DNA of 64,000 nucleotides from Aphelocoma coerulescens (taxonomy: Eukaryota; Chordata; Aves; Passeriformes; Corvidae). Location: assembly GCF_041296385.1 (NCBI RefSeq), contig NC_091017.1, positions 48,296,214 to 48,360,213 of the forward strand, given 5' to 3'. Below the pieces are notes generated by a model. The model saw only the letters and a program-made list of their open reading frames with translations, ran no database searches and was not told the origin of the DNA. Of this stretch, positions 22,901 through 35,459 are shown in pieces. Every line of letters starts with the position of its first letter. The first letter of the stretch is position 1. The translations under genes and the position numbers were made by a program.

Positions 22901-25900
22901 GAAAAATGTATTTAAACAGTTAGTTCATGGAATGGAAAGAAGATGACTCTTAGTCCTGATCTGTAGATTTCCTTTGGCAGCACCTTCTGAAATCTCAATA
23001 TTGTCGTGGGTTGGGTTTGTAACCGGGCAGAACCTATGTAACCTATGACAAATATGAAAAAGATATCTTAAAACTAGTATAGAATTTATGTTTTGAAATA
23101 ATTTTAACATGTTATTTAACCTTTTTCAAAAATAGTTGAAATGCTTGTAAAATATATTTTTACTAGCTGATGTATTCATTGACACGTACTTGCTTGCCAA
23201 TTCATCCAGAAAGTAAATTTATATACATTTTGCTTTATTGGTTGCTAGACATCTATACATAGCATACTTCTATTATGTTGAAAAACATAAGACAAAGAAC
23301 TTCACAGGATATTAATTAGTTTAATGCAAACTTAGAAGTTAAGTTTTAAAATGTAGTCTAGGACTGAAAATAAGTTTAAATTTGAATGTATTATCTAGTG
23401 TACATGGAAAAGGAAATAAGTGCTACAATAACATCACAAAGGAAACAAACTGGAACACAGATACAAACATACTTTTTGCCATATGCACTAAATTAATTGC
23501 TACACTATTAATTTTTACTCATTATGGCAACATTTTCTTTTCTTTATTTAAATTTTGTTTCCTTTCATTTCTTCACTGAATCTAATCCTTTCTAATTTCT
23601 CTAAATGTCCCTACCTTTTAAGGAAAAACAAAACCAAAAACCGAATAGAATATTAAAAAGCCACCAAATGAACTAGGAACAAGCAAGCTGGCATTTCACA
23701 GAGAATCTATATTTGCTCATGACCCATCCTTTTTATAGTATTTGTGATGATGAAGAATCAGGATATGTGTTTAAAATCTTCTTTCTCTCTAACCCACTAA
23801 CTAATATATAATCTCCTTTTCCTTGTTTTATTGGTTTAGGAGTGTGGGACTAAAAGAAGCACAGGAAGAAATGTTGAAAAAAAAGTGTACCATTACCAGA
23901 ATAATTTCATGTATATTTTAAAGATTATTTTCATTTCCATTAAATGAATGTGCAGACAAATTTTTAACAGGATAAAACAATCTTCAAATTAAATATTTTG
24001 TAAGGGAATAATAATAAATGATCAGGAGTGAATTTAAAAAAAAATAGTAAAAAATAGATTTTTAGCCCAAAGCAAATTTCAATGAGAACCATTTCACTTA
24101 CATTCTTCATTAGTGCAAGTTTATTTTGAGCTGTTGATAGAGAAAGAAAATAGTATTTTTTTATATTATAGTGTTCCATAAGATCCAGACTGTTCACCAC
24201 ATTTTTGAATTTGAGTATTTTGGCATTGATAAAACTGTGATGCTTCATTCTGGTTTGTTGGAATGGCCTGAAGCACAGTGACGTGAATCACTTAAGAAAT
24301 GAAACTTTGTTTTGCTGTGGTGTGCTTCACGTGCAATATGTTCTGTAGGGCCAGACTGCTTGCAAACCCCCTTACCCTGTGTGATAGTATTCATGTCAAA
24401 CTTTGCACTCTGAGGGACATTACAGGAGACACAGCACTGCAGGGATGCTGCTCCATATGAAGGAATGGGACAAGAGGGATTTCTTGCTTTATAAGGGAAT
24501 CCATGTGCTGTAAGGATACATAGCATGTTCCTTGAAATCCTTGTTCTAAAGGAAAATTCTCTGCTTTGGCTCAAATAAAAGTTAAATTAAGCCCATGTAA
24601 TTTTCGAAAAGAAAATATATCTTTTGGCATTATACAAGGCTTCTCACAAAAATCAGTTTTCCAGAAGCTACATTTCCTGTTGTGAAGTTCCAATGGAAAA
24701 CTCATATCCAGGTCTTGTTATAAACTTCTTAAAAGCATTTAGAATGTGTTCTGACTGATGCTACTGATGCTACACTTGGCTGTAAGAAATGTATTGGACT
24801 GGGTATTTTAACACATTCTATTCCCTAAAGCCAAGAAGAACAGAAAAATGCCCTGAGACGTCCTGAACAGTCTGCAGAGTGCCTGGAGATCCTGGGGTTA
24901 GCATGTTCTGCCTGGGACAGTGTGGCAGTGCAACTCTCGGCATCCTCTCACACTCACAAGCATTATTGCCCTCTGCAACCCTGTTCATGTGTGTTAGAGG
25001 CAACAGGGCTGCCTGAGCCATTAGCCCTGAAAGCTGGAGCACCAGCCTTTGCATTGGGAAATCCACCTGCACCACCCCGCCCCCCCAAAAATCTGCTTGT
25101 GGTTTGCTTGGTTTGCTGAATACTTTATCTATCTGAGACCAAATGCATCACTGCTTCTGACAAATTGACACTACTGACAAGATCTTGCTTCTGCATCAAC
25201 AGGAAATTTTGAAACTATGGAGCTGAAAAAATTGAGCATCTGGGGTAAGATTCTGTCCATATTTCTGCACTTACAGAGATAAAACAGAAAGTGCCCATAC
25301 CACAAAGACACAGTCAGTTAAAGGAGGGAGAGAATGAAAGGTGGAACAAAGAAAAGTTGAGAGAACATGTTGAGGGTTCAGCCTTTCTTCATCAGACCCC
25401 GGAGATGAAGCACATGTTTCTGGCATAGTATGCATATTCTTAATATTAAGGTCTACAGGAAAAAAATAAAGCAAAAAAAAAAAAATTAGTAACTGGTTTC
25501 CTGCACACATTGGGTAAATGTGAGACTCCATATGAACATCCTCCTGTGCAATAAGCACATTGTCATGTTGTTTTGCTTTCAATTTTGAAAGGAGAGAGAA
25601 GGAAGATGCATTCCTTAGAGCCCCTCAGAAGAAATCTGCTGGGAGCACTCACGCTGCTGGGACTGCCGTTGGGACTGCAATTCACACACAGCTCCTCACA
25701 CTCCTGACCTGCTGCATTCTCTAAGGTGTCAGGGAAGCCAAACTAGAAGAAGAAAAACCACAGAAAAAACTGTAATATAGGCTGTTGTAACTTTTCATTG
25801 CCCAAACACAACCTCATATATTCCAGGTTCTACATGTATATCTTTTATGGAGAGGAAGTATCTTACACTGTGCAGATGACACATGAGACACATTCTTTAC

Positions 25901-28000
25901 TTCTTCATTACTCAGCTCAGGTTTCTTTTATGTTTTCTTCCCTGCTTTCTATCTCCTATGGATTTGCAGCCTTATTCCAGTTCCCTCACCTCATTGCCAC
26001 TATTGCCTTTGACTTATGCATGATATCTTATCTACTTCAACAAGATACTTAGCATTCTCTTTCTACTCCAAGATAATTGACTTGAGTTAGTTCTATGCTA
26101 AAAAGAGTGCATTTCTATCAATCAGTCTCCATATCTGCAACAACTTCATTCGCTATGTAGTCAAATGCCATTTCAACATTTTAATAAAACTTTCTGCATG
26201 ATAGAATGTATTTTTTCTCATTCCACTATAAACTGGTTGCCACGTGTTGGATGAATATAATTTATATTTTATACTCACTTGCATGATGGTATAACAGCAC
26301 TGGTGAAGGAGTGAAGTAGTTACAGTAAAACATCTTTATTCTAATTGCTCAGTACTAATGTGTAATGAAATATTTGTACAGCAGCTAGTAGTCTATTTTG
26401 TATTGTCATCAGTACTTGCTGGTTTTATATTAATAGATTAATCTTTAATAGACTTCTAGTTGACCTGAGTAAAAAAACACATTTACCTTGCTCTTTTATA
26501 CTCCTCTATCAGTCTGTTTAAATATTTGCATTGCAGCATCACTGTGTATCTAAATGATCATCTGGTGTTTACCTTCCACACATTTGAAAGCACTGCATCA
26601 AGACAGAATAGTAATTCTTAAGCCTCATTTGAGAACAGCATGTCTAAGTACTGATACTGGTATACACCACTAAAATATTCATAGAATGCAGTAGCATAGC
26701 CTTAAAATGCAGCACAATCATAGAACTTTTGTAACCCTATGATTAAACTGGTTTCTCCTCTTTAGAGATAAGGAATATCTTGTCAATATTGATTTCCATA
26801 ATATAAAAATAAACCCAGGAGTAACTATATTATTGACCTTATACTATTTAAAGTTGTATTTGGGTATTTTAAATATACTTTATAGTTATTTTTTCCTGGC
26901 CTCTGGACTCCTTTATTTCATACTTGTCCTTCATTCCTTCATCTGTGTTCTAGTCTGCTGACAGAACTGATAATTTAGTTTATTAAATAAACTTAGGGAT
27001 AGAATATATATTTGTGGCGACAAAACATACTTGATTTGGGAATATATTTTAAAATTCAAAACTGAAATTGCTTCCAAAGACTTGCTGCTTTTCCTTGTTT
27101 CCTCCAGACTTTGGAGAGCTTTGGATGCTTAATAATCTGAATACATAAACAATGTCTTATGATTTGGATCATCCTAAAAAGCATAAAAAGAAGGGTCAAA
27201 ACCAATTTGATTAGTTTAAAATAAACAATGGATCTTGTTCTCCATCACAGTAGTTGTGACAGTTGTTCATTCTCTCAAGAAAATACAACTTTATTGAATT
27301 ATGTTCCCTAGAATCTCAGAAGGAAGACTCATTGCAAAACTTAGAGTGCTTACACACATCTCATGATGTGGTGTTAATTTGACAGTCACAGGAATCTCTT
27401 GCCTAATTCAGAGCACTGAGTGCACTAAGTATTTCCAGAGGGATCTATGACCTTAAATTGACTTTGCTACGTGAGAATGTACTTTAGATTGAAACTTCAC
27501 TTTTAGATTGTATCACCATCTACTATGTTGAACAGTTCCTTAATTTGAGATTAGTATCATTAATTGAATTTATTGTGAGTCAGAGCAAAGCTATTAAGTC
27601 CGGCCGTAAATTGTGGTGGTATACATATCAATGGAGTAGCATTGCAGCATGGTGAAACAGAGTGCACTAACATTTACAGAACTCATATATAAAGCAACTT
27701 GACTTTCCTTTGCTTAGTGAAGACTGTATTTTTGAGGAACTAGTTAGATAAAACTGTGAAGATAGCTGTGCTCACAAATGATCTTTGCTAGAAATGCTTG
27801 CAGACATTCTGCACAGTACTCTTTAGAGAGGGAATCAAGGAGTCAGAAACTTCATTGTGGCTAAAAAAGATGCATCAGAAGAGTAAGTATCCTTTTGACC
27901 TAATAAGACTGTTTAAACAGTTTCCCAGTACTATTAAACTGTTTCCCAAAAAAATAACTGGAAATATTTTAGTGAAAGGCAGTGTGTGGTCAAAGGTCTC
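22901..28000. other. Noncoding DNA, no gene seen
   Basis: Mostly AT-rich. A phrase at about 22998-23030 (GTCGTGGGTTGGGTTTG..., two CpGs) resembles the start of some avian LTRs but is too short to call. GC-richer patches at about 24300-24550 and 24820-25120 carry frames open on both strands (109 and 85 codons minus). These are Cys/His/Pro-rich without domains. A-runs lie at about 25470-25486. Confidence 0.45.
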
Positions 28001-31000
28001 ACTCTTATCAAGGTTATTGATTCACACAAAACCTATAATTTCTTTATTTATTATGTATGAACATGTAATTCTATAAATATATTGCAACTGAACTGATGAA
28101 GTTTGGATTTGTGGAGACTTGGGATTTCCTGGTCTTTAATAAAGATGGTATCACACATAGTCTTTCCCTTTGTTTCCCTCCTCTCACAAAGCTGGAAGAA
28201 ACTGCACAACTCTGTGGCTTTTAAACTTTTGTCCTGTTCGATTGAAATGTATCAACACATACAGAAGATATGAGGGCAGGACAGCAAAATTACACCATCC
28301 AAATTTGCTTCTTAGGAGCTAGCTGCTACCTGAGAGGGATGGATAGAAGCTGCTGAGGAGAGATTTTCAACTACAGAGCAACCTTGCTGGTTTTTAAGTC
28401 AGATCTCCTTAAAACAAAGTTTTTCATGAACACCTATGTTTACAAAAAGGAAATAGCATGATAAGAAAAAATGCAGACCACTTGTGAGAAGAGAAAGCAA
28501 TCCTAAATACATTGGAAATACTCCATTACATATAACTGTCAAGTCCTCAATAATAGTTACATTTTCAAATGTATTTCCTTTCTTTTCTGTCTTCATCTTC
28601 TGAGTTTCTTCAAAGGGTTTTTCAGACAACTTAGTAAGTTAAGAAACAGCTAACTGTGTTGAGAGGTCAAAGTGCAAAAACGAAGTTGGCATTCTAATTC
28701 ATCTTTTTTTCCAGAACATGATGATCACATTTTACAACTTTTTGATTTTTATTTCCATTTTAAACTATGCTTCCTTGTCATTTTTCTCCTTCAACTCTCT
28801 TGGTTTTATAAATAAAAGTGACTAGCTCATCCTAAAAAAAGTTTTTATAAGAAAGTCCCTCTGATTCTGCACCCTGCCAGCACTACTACCCTTACTAAAG
28901 CCATCTCTGGAAGTGGTTCTTGAAAAGGGCAGCCTAAATTCTGTCTCAAGCAGGAAAGCATTTTGCAGGAATTCACAGTGCATTTCAGTAAGGGTTCCCT
29001 GTGAGAAAGGTTAAAGAAAGGGGCTTGAGCTTGTCTGTGGTCTCCCTGTGAAAAATAATGGTCCAAAATTTCTCCTGTTTATGTGAAAAATTCTTCTCTG
29101 CCCATCTATTCTGTTCCCATCATCCCCTTTTTAGTGCTATTGTATCCTAGAAAATGTGTTGTATATGTGGACATCATAGGGACGGCAGTTACAGTAAGGT
29201 CTTGGATTAGACAAAGGAAGCTCTCCAACAAAATATGTTCTTTTGTCCTAGCTTCCTATTTAAAGCACTGTTAACGGCACTGTGATCTGTAATTTTTCCC
29301 CCTGATTTAAATGAAACCAAAATACAGCACTTTTAAGTTTTTCTCAGAATTAATAGTTAACTCAGAATTGAAAGATAGATGATAATCAGAGACTAAAATG
29401 TGGTTTTAATGTAAATGAGGCATATTCATTAGTGAGGAAGATTTTCTGATTGCAGAATAACTAAACATGAGAATCTGTGTAGAGGAGTTCTCACGAGTCT
29501 ACACACCTGATATGTGTTGGGAAGCTGCAAATAGGAGGTATTCTTAGCCCCGTATCATTAGAGGCTAAATGTAATCCCATGCTCAAAGTTCAATACAAGT
29601 ATATTTTGATTCTTAACAGCACTTGAAATCCTCAGTGATCAATTTAGCTCTGATGCCAAAGAAACCTGCTGTATGTCTTTGAATCTCCAGAATCCACATA
29701 GTGCCATAGAACCAGAATATTTTAGAAAAGTATGTGGTGACTAGGTTATGACCCAGAGCATTCTGACAATTTTATGTAAAACAAGAATGTAGGTCAGCTA
29801 TAACATTAACATGAAAATCACTATCTCATATGTCTATTATTCATAATGTCTAGAGTGGTCTCTCACTTCATCCATGCTAAATAACCTTTCCTCCATGAAT
29901 GGATAAATTCACCTTCAGGCAATAAAAGTCTAAACCTAAAGGTTGGAGAAAGTTATGAATGGTTATTCATTATTTCAACAGGAGCTGATAATCGAAAAAA
30001 GTCTAGAACACTGATTTAGAGTAATTATACACCCAGTAGTCTCATAGTTATGTCAACTTTTAATTTCCAACTGATTAATCCATTTAAGACCTTTCTTGCA
30101 TCAATGTAAAAAGATCTCTAGATTGTCCAGCTCTGGTCTATTGCACTGTCCTTGTTCACATAGCCTTGGGTGGAACTCTGAGCTTCAGCACTGACTGAAG
30201 CCTATATCCCTCCTGTTAGGCTCCCCCTATGTCTTTTTATTTCCCCACACAATTCCTTCTCATTTCTATTTCCCTTCTGTGTTTTTTGTTTAACTAGGCT
30301 GACATGATGTTATCACAGCTTTCTGTCAGCTTCAGCTGGAAAACAACTTCTACAGTGCTGCAGTGAGTTTGTGGCAGAGGGACAAGTGAACTGTCCAGCT
30401 TCTGTCATATGTCTTTTTTGTCATCAAAAAACAGGCTCAGATTCCAAAAACACAAACCTGAAATCCTAAAAGATTACACTCATCTTTGTGATTTTTGTAT
30501 TTTTACTCAGAAAGAATGACTTTTATAATCTTTAATATAATTAAATTACTGTCAAGCTTAACATTTTCCTCTTAAAATCATTCTACTGTCTACAGTGAAG
30601 GGAGTGAGTGATATTGTTAGAGATTAATGAGTATATTCCAAATATTTTAATTATTTTCTTCTCCTGGTGAGTATTATTCTAAAACTGCAAAAAAAAAATA
30701 CCTAAAAAAGTACCATTTTAAAACTGTAGAGGCATATCTAAAATATCTAATATGACATCAAACATCTACCTCTCTTCTTCTGTTATTTCAATTGATACTA
30801 ATTCCTAATTATTTCCATTATTTGGAAGAAAAGGCTTAAAATAGTAAGCATAAGATGAAACAGAATTCTCCAAAACATGGACGCTTGGCAACAAATGGGG
30901 TTTTTTCCCAAGATATAAAATTATAACATTATTTTTGTTTTTAATTATCTTTAGAATATTTTAAGCAAAATGTCCAATTTCTCAGTAGTTATGAATGAAT

Positions 31001-32860
31001 ATGCATAATTTTATCTGTATCAAACCTTTCTTTTATTTGGAAAATATGCAGTGAAGGTGTGCAAAAATAAACCATTTCCTCTTAGGAACTTTGCATACCA
31101 GACAGACAATTAAGTGAAGCCTGGCCTCTTCTGTCAGGAAAATATGGACTTCTGACTTAACCTGTTAGGCTGTTATGTGAAACTCTTCAAACCACCTTTG
31201 TACTTAGCATTCTTTGAGTCAAAATATGTATTAACATACATATTTCCTATTATAGATGTAGTGTTCTTATATTTCACCCTTTTTGTTAGATGTACACAGT
31301 TTATCTGGAATATATGTGGTTAAGGATCAGCAGTTTTAAAACTTTTGAAAAGTTTTGTGTAAGTATTCTAATCATGCTTATTCTGTTCCTGATCTGTGTG
31401 GATATACCTTATATGTGATCATTAGATATTCATTTTGTCATATGAGAGAAATTAGATTTTAATAAAACAATGTATTTAATTCTTCAAGGCAAAAACCTAA
31501 CACCATATAGTTGAGTCTATTCAAAATGGAAAAATAATTTAATTTAATTTGTTCAACATGCTATTTGTATGTTACCAGAAGGTGGGCTATTTATCCCACT
31601 TCTCCCCATGCTGAATTTGAAGTCAGTGGAATTTCTGAGAATTTCCTGAACACCTCTTGCCTACAAGTGCCATACGCCTCCATACGTGGATTTGTCTATG
31701 GGGGTACAAATGAGTTTCTCAGAGAGACTAACTTCTGCACTGCAGGAGAGCTTATAAACAGGAGCCTTATCTGAGGGAACTTCAGCTCTCATTTTTGCCC
31801 AGTTCTACCATTTATTGTCCCCTTTGGGGCCTTACCTCATTAGGTACTAAAGACTCCAAAGATTTTTTTATAAAATACACCACAGGGAACATTGTTTTGA
31901 AAGAAATTCCCATCAAGCTGTCATCATCTGGCAATTATACCAATGTTTCAATTTCTTGTTATGTGGTACTTTCTCCTCAGTGAATTCTCATGAGTCGCAC
32001 CAGAACACAGACCAGACATCCTTGATCCAAGTGAGCAGTGCTGTGCAGGCTGCCTTGTTCAAACCATTCAGATTTGCTAATTCAGCACTGATTCAAGATG
32101 AACTTTAATTTAATTTATATGAGACTACACTGTGAATTTTTTTTGTTAATTGTTTAACATGACTGGGGACTATTTGTGCTCTAGGAAGGTTAAATTAGCC
32201 TCTCTGACAATTTAGCTGGATGTTTCATCCAACATTCATTGATGTCAGTCCAAAGATTTCTGTTGACTTCTACAGTCTTTGGATGATGTTCTAGAGCTCT
32301 AATTGGCCATCTGTATGTATATTGGCTATGGCTGTCCAACAAACTGGATCTGGCTACTGCATATGCAGTTTCCAAAAGCGATTTCTGGTAAATCACTGTC
32401 AAAAGCAATATTCAATAACTATTTTAGTATAATCTACTGAAGATATAACAAAAAATTAAATTAACTCCATATTCAAGTATGAATGCATGTTAGGATCTGC
32501 ATTTAAGTGTACAGACAGCAATAGGTTCATGAATTTGCTTTTAGAGACCTTTCAACTCTGGATAGACAGGGGATCTTAAAAATGCTATGCATATTTTTTC
32601 TTCAAATGAGAAATTAAAAATATTTTTAAAACTCTTGAAAAGCTTTAAAAAAAATTTCTCACTTTGCCACTTGAAATGACAGTTTCTTATGCTTTACAAA
32701 CAAATTTTACAAAAGTTTCCACAAAAGTTACTAAAAATCCCTTGAAAACACATGCACAATCCTCATTTGAAGAGGTTTAAATTAATAAAAATTAAGCGAA
32801 TCGTTAGTTATAAAAACATAAATAGAAAGTCTTCTACAGAACTGCTACTGTCAGGCCTTT
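28001..32860. other. Noncoding DNA, no gene seen
   Basis: No gene or confident transposon. At 31565-31983 two frames (69 and 62 codons) follow each other on the plus strand in a slightly GC-richer patch. I see no family resemblance or defensible splice sites. Confidence 0.5.
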
Positions 32861-32865
32861 ACTAA
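32861..32865 (+). repeat. Left target-site duplication ACTAA
   Basis: ACTAA directly precedes the TGTTATGG start of the LTR element. The same pentamer directly follows the end of the downstream LTR at 35258-35262. Confidence 0.6.
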
Positions 32866-33245
32866 TGTTATGGTTGAACCCCAGGTGTCAATAAACACCA
32901 TACAGATGCTGACCCACTCCCTCTACAGCAGGACTGGGGAAAGAGGATTGATAGGGTAAAAGTAAGAAAATTAACGCTTTGAGATAAGAACCTTTTAATC
33001 ATAGAAATAAAACAGTAATAACATTAATTACATCAAAGAAATCTTCATTATAAATATTATTCTTGTTAATAATTAATATAATAATAAAAATAATAATAAT
33101 TTGCTATGGAAAGGAAAATAACAGAGAGATAAATAAGAAAAAGAAAAACAAGAAAGGCAAGTGATGCACGTGAAAGCAACTAAGGGACTTATGCCCAGTC
33201 AGTCCCCAAGCAGCAGCCTCCACACAAACCATTCCCCTCGTTTAT
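32866..33245 (+). mobile_element. 5' LTR-like part, subtype A, incomplete
   Basis: It shares with the downstream LTR the opening phrases (TGGTT..ACCCCAG, ACCAT.CAG, GGTAAAAGT.AGAAAA, GAGATAAGAACC.TTTAAT), about 130 bp at clear similarity. It then diverges into an AT-rich TAA-type stretch (about 33035-33110) and the phrases AAGTGATGCAC and ATGCCCAGTCAGTCCCC, which I associate with another subtype of the same LTR family. The promoter-proximal half (TATGGTATGGAATA onward) is absent. Confidence 0.6.
33035..33110. repeat. TAA-rich low-complexity stretch inside the LTR
   Basis: Irregular (TAA)n/(AAT)n sequence such as AATAATAAAAATAATAATAA, following the TTTAAT phrase of the LTR. A comparable AT-rich expansion exists in one subtype of this LTR family as I recall it. 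Confidence 0.6.
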
Positions 33246-33464
33246 GGACCACCACTGTAAAATGTCTGTAACATGTCCACAAATATCCATAAAATATCCA
33301 CCAAATTCATTTGGTCCAAGACTTGGGGCTCCATCTGTTCTGATGGACAGGACAGGAGACCAGAGGTGCTGTGCAGCATTCTCGGGCTCCAAAAGCATCT
33401 TAGGTCCAGTCACTGATGCACCTGCATTGCTTCTTGTAAGGCTTTTCCTCCATCAATTTGGGTG

Positions 33465-33790
33465 GTTCCTGCTATAGTAATACCTGTAACATGCAGCTCA
33501 AATCATGGATTACAACCATTTAAAGGTGTTTCCATTACAATCTCCACCTGGTCCCTTTGGGCCAGTTTATAGTGTTTAACATTGCAATAAACTCCTCCAC
33601 TTGTTCTTAAACTGGCTAGCAACAAGGGACTGCTGCTGCACTAATTTCCACAACATACAACTCAAATTCTGGGTTCCAGCAATTTAAAGGTTTTTCCATT
33701 TCAGTACCAACCCCTGATTCCTTTGAACCAGACCCCGGGGTTTGACATGGCAGTGAATTTCTCCCCCTGGCCCTGCTCCACAGACTTGGG
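33465..33790 (+). repeat. Imperfect tandem duplication of about 164 bp
   Basis: Matching landmarks recur at a constant offset: CTCAAAT at 33497 and 33661, TTAAAGG at 33520 and about 33684, GTTTAAC at 33574 and GTTTGAC at 33740 (offset 164-166). The units are diverged, so the duplication is old. It lies in the internal part of the LTR element. Confidence 0.75.
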
Positions 33791-34300
33791 CTTATCCAAA
33801 GACCATAGTCCTTTAGGGTTGTTCCATCTCCAAGTGGAGCCTTACCTATGAGTTGTCAAGGGATATACCTACTGCAGGCATGGACTTATGCACAGCTACA
33901 GTCACTCTGGGGTGCAGCTGTTCCAATGTGTCCTTCTCCACATCCCACAATACTTCCAGAGATACATCTGCTCAGGGTGGCTTTACTCACAGCCACAGTC
34001 CCTTGAGAAGAAAATCTGCTCCAACATAGCCTTACCCAGGTCTGCAGTCCCTCCAGGGTGGTCCCTGTTCTGTTATGGGCTTATCCATGGTAATGTGCTT
34101 TAAGGTGTTCCAGCATGACCTCGTGTACAACCCCTGATGCCTCAAGGTGTACCTGCTGCAGAATGGACTTCTTGAGCCACAATCCTGCTGTGTCGCAGAC
34201 ATTACCATGGCTGTAGATGCTCCGATGGGTACCTACTTTGGTGGACTCATCCAAGGCCATAGATGCTTCAGGGTGTCCCACATGGACTCATCTATGAGCC
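33780..34300 (+). repeat. Degenerate minisatellite, unit about 40-50 bp
   Basis: Variants of one motif recur about ten times: CTTATCCA.GGCCA.AGTCCCT.CAGGGTG, then .CCTGCTCCA.CATGG. Examples start near 33790, 33870, 33985, 34035, 34080, 34140, 34240 and 34285. Spacing is irregular and copies are eroded. I recall similar arrays as part of this avian LTR family. It generates the spurious frames at 33888-34103 and 34147-34515. Confidence 0.7.
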
Positions 34301-34433
34301 CCAGTGTCTTCAATCCAAGTTCACAAAAGAGTACAAGCCTGCCCAGTACAGCAGCAGAGAAACAGCAGGGATGCTCTGCCCATCTGCCAGAACAGTCACA
34401 TCACCACTGCTGTGATCAGCATGGTCCCAGCAC

Positions 34434-34482
34434 AGCAAGCAGTACAGAGGTACAGCAAGCAGTACAGAGGTACAGCAAGCAG
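34434..34482 (+). repeat. 20-bp tandem repeat, 2.5 copies
   Basis: AGCAAGCAGTACAGAGGTAC at 34434-34453 and 34454-34473 is identical, followed by a partial third copy. It sits in the CAG-rich internal end of the LTR element. The perfect copies suggest recent slippage compared with the diverged repeats next to it. Confidence 0.9.
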
Positions 34483-34665
34483 CAAAGCCAAGAAGCAGCA
34501 ACTGATGAGCACTAGATTCTAATATACAGTGAGGTAAGCGAGCCCCATGGCAAGCACAGAAGTCTGCTGGGTAGTAGCAAAACAGCAGTAACAGCTATAA
34601 ATTCAATATACAGCACATTCCAGTATTATCTGTCATTATCTTGAAACCTTTGAGCCCTGCATTGG

Positions 34666-35257
34666 GTGCAGTCATGGTTCTATTCCAGACAAAAACTAAG
34701 CACCATGCAGCTGCCCTCCCTCTCCCCAGCAGTGGGATAGCAGAGAGAATCAGAAGAGTAAAAGTGAAAAAACTCAAGTGTTGGGATAAAAACTGTTTAA
34801 TAGGCAAAGCAAAAACTGCATATGCAAGCAAAGTAAAAGGAGGAATTCATTCACATCATATGGGCAGGCATGTATTCAGTCACCTGAAGAGGAGCAAGGC
34901 TGAATTACATGTAACAGTGACTTGGGAAGACAAACACCATTTTTCTGAATTCCCCCCCCTCCTTCTTCTTCCCCCATCTTTGTATGCTGGGCATGATGCC
35001 ATATGGTATGGAATATCCCTTTGGTCACTTGGGGTCACCTGTCTCAGCTGTGTCCCATCCCAACCTTTTATGCATCCACAATCTCTTCACTGGTAGGGTC
35101 ATGTGAAGAGAGGAAAAGTCCTTGACTCTGTGTAAGTCCTGCTCAGCAGTAACAAAAACATTTCCGTGTTAAGACTGTTTTCAGCACAAAACCAAAACAC
35201 AGCCCCATATCAGCTACTATGACGAAAATTAACTCTATCCCAGCCAAAACCAGGAGA
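34666..35257 (+). mobile_element. 3' LTR, full-length, subtype B
   Basis: An LTR of about 592 bp in plus orientation. It has phrases I recall from a widespread avian ERV LTR: AACTAAGCACCATGCAG, GTTTAATAGGCAAAGC, CATATGGTATGGAATATCCC, CCTTTGGTCACTTGGGGTCA, TTGACTCTGTGTAAG, and the end AACTCTATCCCAGCC...CCAGGAGA. A TATA-like TTTGTATGC lies at 34979-34987, so U3 would occupy the first half. The start near 34666 is TGCAGTCATGG. Frames over it (78-151 codons) are not coding. Confidence 0.75.
34979..34987 (+). promoter_or_regulatory. TATA-like element of the LTR
   Basis: TTTGTATGC occupies the place where related LTRs have a TTTATATGC-like box, about 30 bp before the conserved CATATGGTATGG phrase. 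It is degraded, so activity is doubtful. Confidence 0.35.
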
Positions 35258-35262
35258 ACTAA
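35258..35262 (+). repeat. Right target-site duplication ACTAA
   Basis: It directly follows the LTR end and matches 32861-32865. The chance of a 5-bp match at a fixed place is small but not negligible in AT-rich DNA. Confidence 0.6.
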
Positions 35263-35459
35263 GGAAAGTCCTGTAGCTAAAGATAGCAATTTTTGCAAAG
35301 AATAGCCATTAATCTTCTCCCTAGAAAACATATCTCCCTAAACTTAAAAAATCTTCATCGTGGTTGTCCATATGCAGGGAACATGTTTGGAAAACAAACT
35401 TTGTTTCCTACTGTAACTGTTTACTTGTATGCATATTGATGCCTTTTCCTGTCTTAAAA
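35263..35459. other. Noncoding spacer
   Basis: Nothing recognised between the LTR element and the next GC-richer block. Confidence 0.5.

Larger units (their letters stand above)
32866..35257 (+). mobile_element. Non-autonomous ERVL-like LTR element, 2.4 kb, no coding capacity
   Basis: The element starts TGTTATGGTTGAACCCCAG and ends ...CCAGCCAAAACCAGGAGA, the termini of an LTR family I recall as common in bird genomes (usual end ...CCAGGACA). ACTAA flanks both outer ends. Both ends carry LTR-like sequence in the same orientation, with about 1.4 kb of unrelated, repeat-rich DNA between them. No gag, protease, polymerase or envelope frame is visible; the longest frames (122 and 151 codons) show no retroviral motifs. 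It was probably moved by proteins supplied elsewhere. The ERVL class is inferred from the LTR type and the 5-bp duplication. Two separate insertions remain possible. Confidence 0.65.

Noticed and set aside
22998..23030. LTR start (GTCGTGGGTTGGGTTTG)
   Set aside because: Only about 30 bp of resemblance, with no other LTR landmark within several hundred bases.
24818..25120. Frames open on both strands (85 and 65 codons) as exons
   Set aside because: No recognisable domain or defensible splice pair. The GC-richer composition explains the openness.
34434..34482. Tandem 20-mers as a CRISPR array
   Set aside because: Units are directly contiguous without spacers, and the DNA is vertebrate.
32866..35257. 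Frames of 122 and 151 codons as retroviral proteins
   Set aside because: No protease, reverse-transcriptase, integrase, nucleocapsid zinc-knuckle or envelope motif is visible, and the frames lie in LTR and tandem-repeat sequence.
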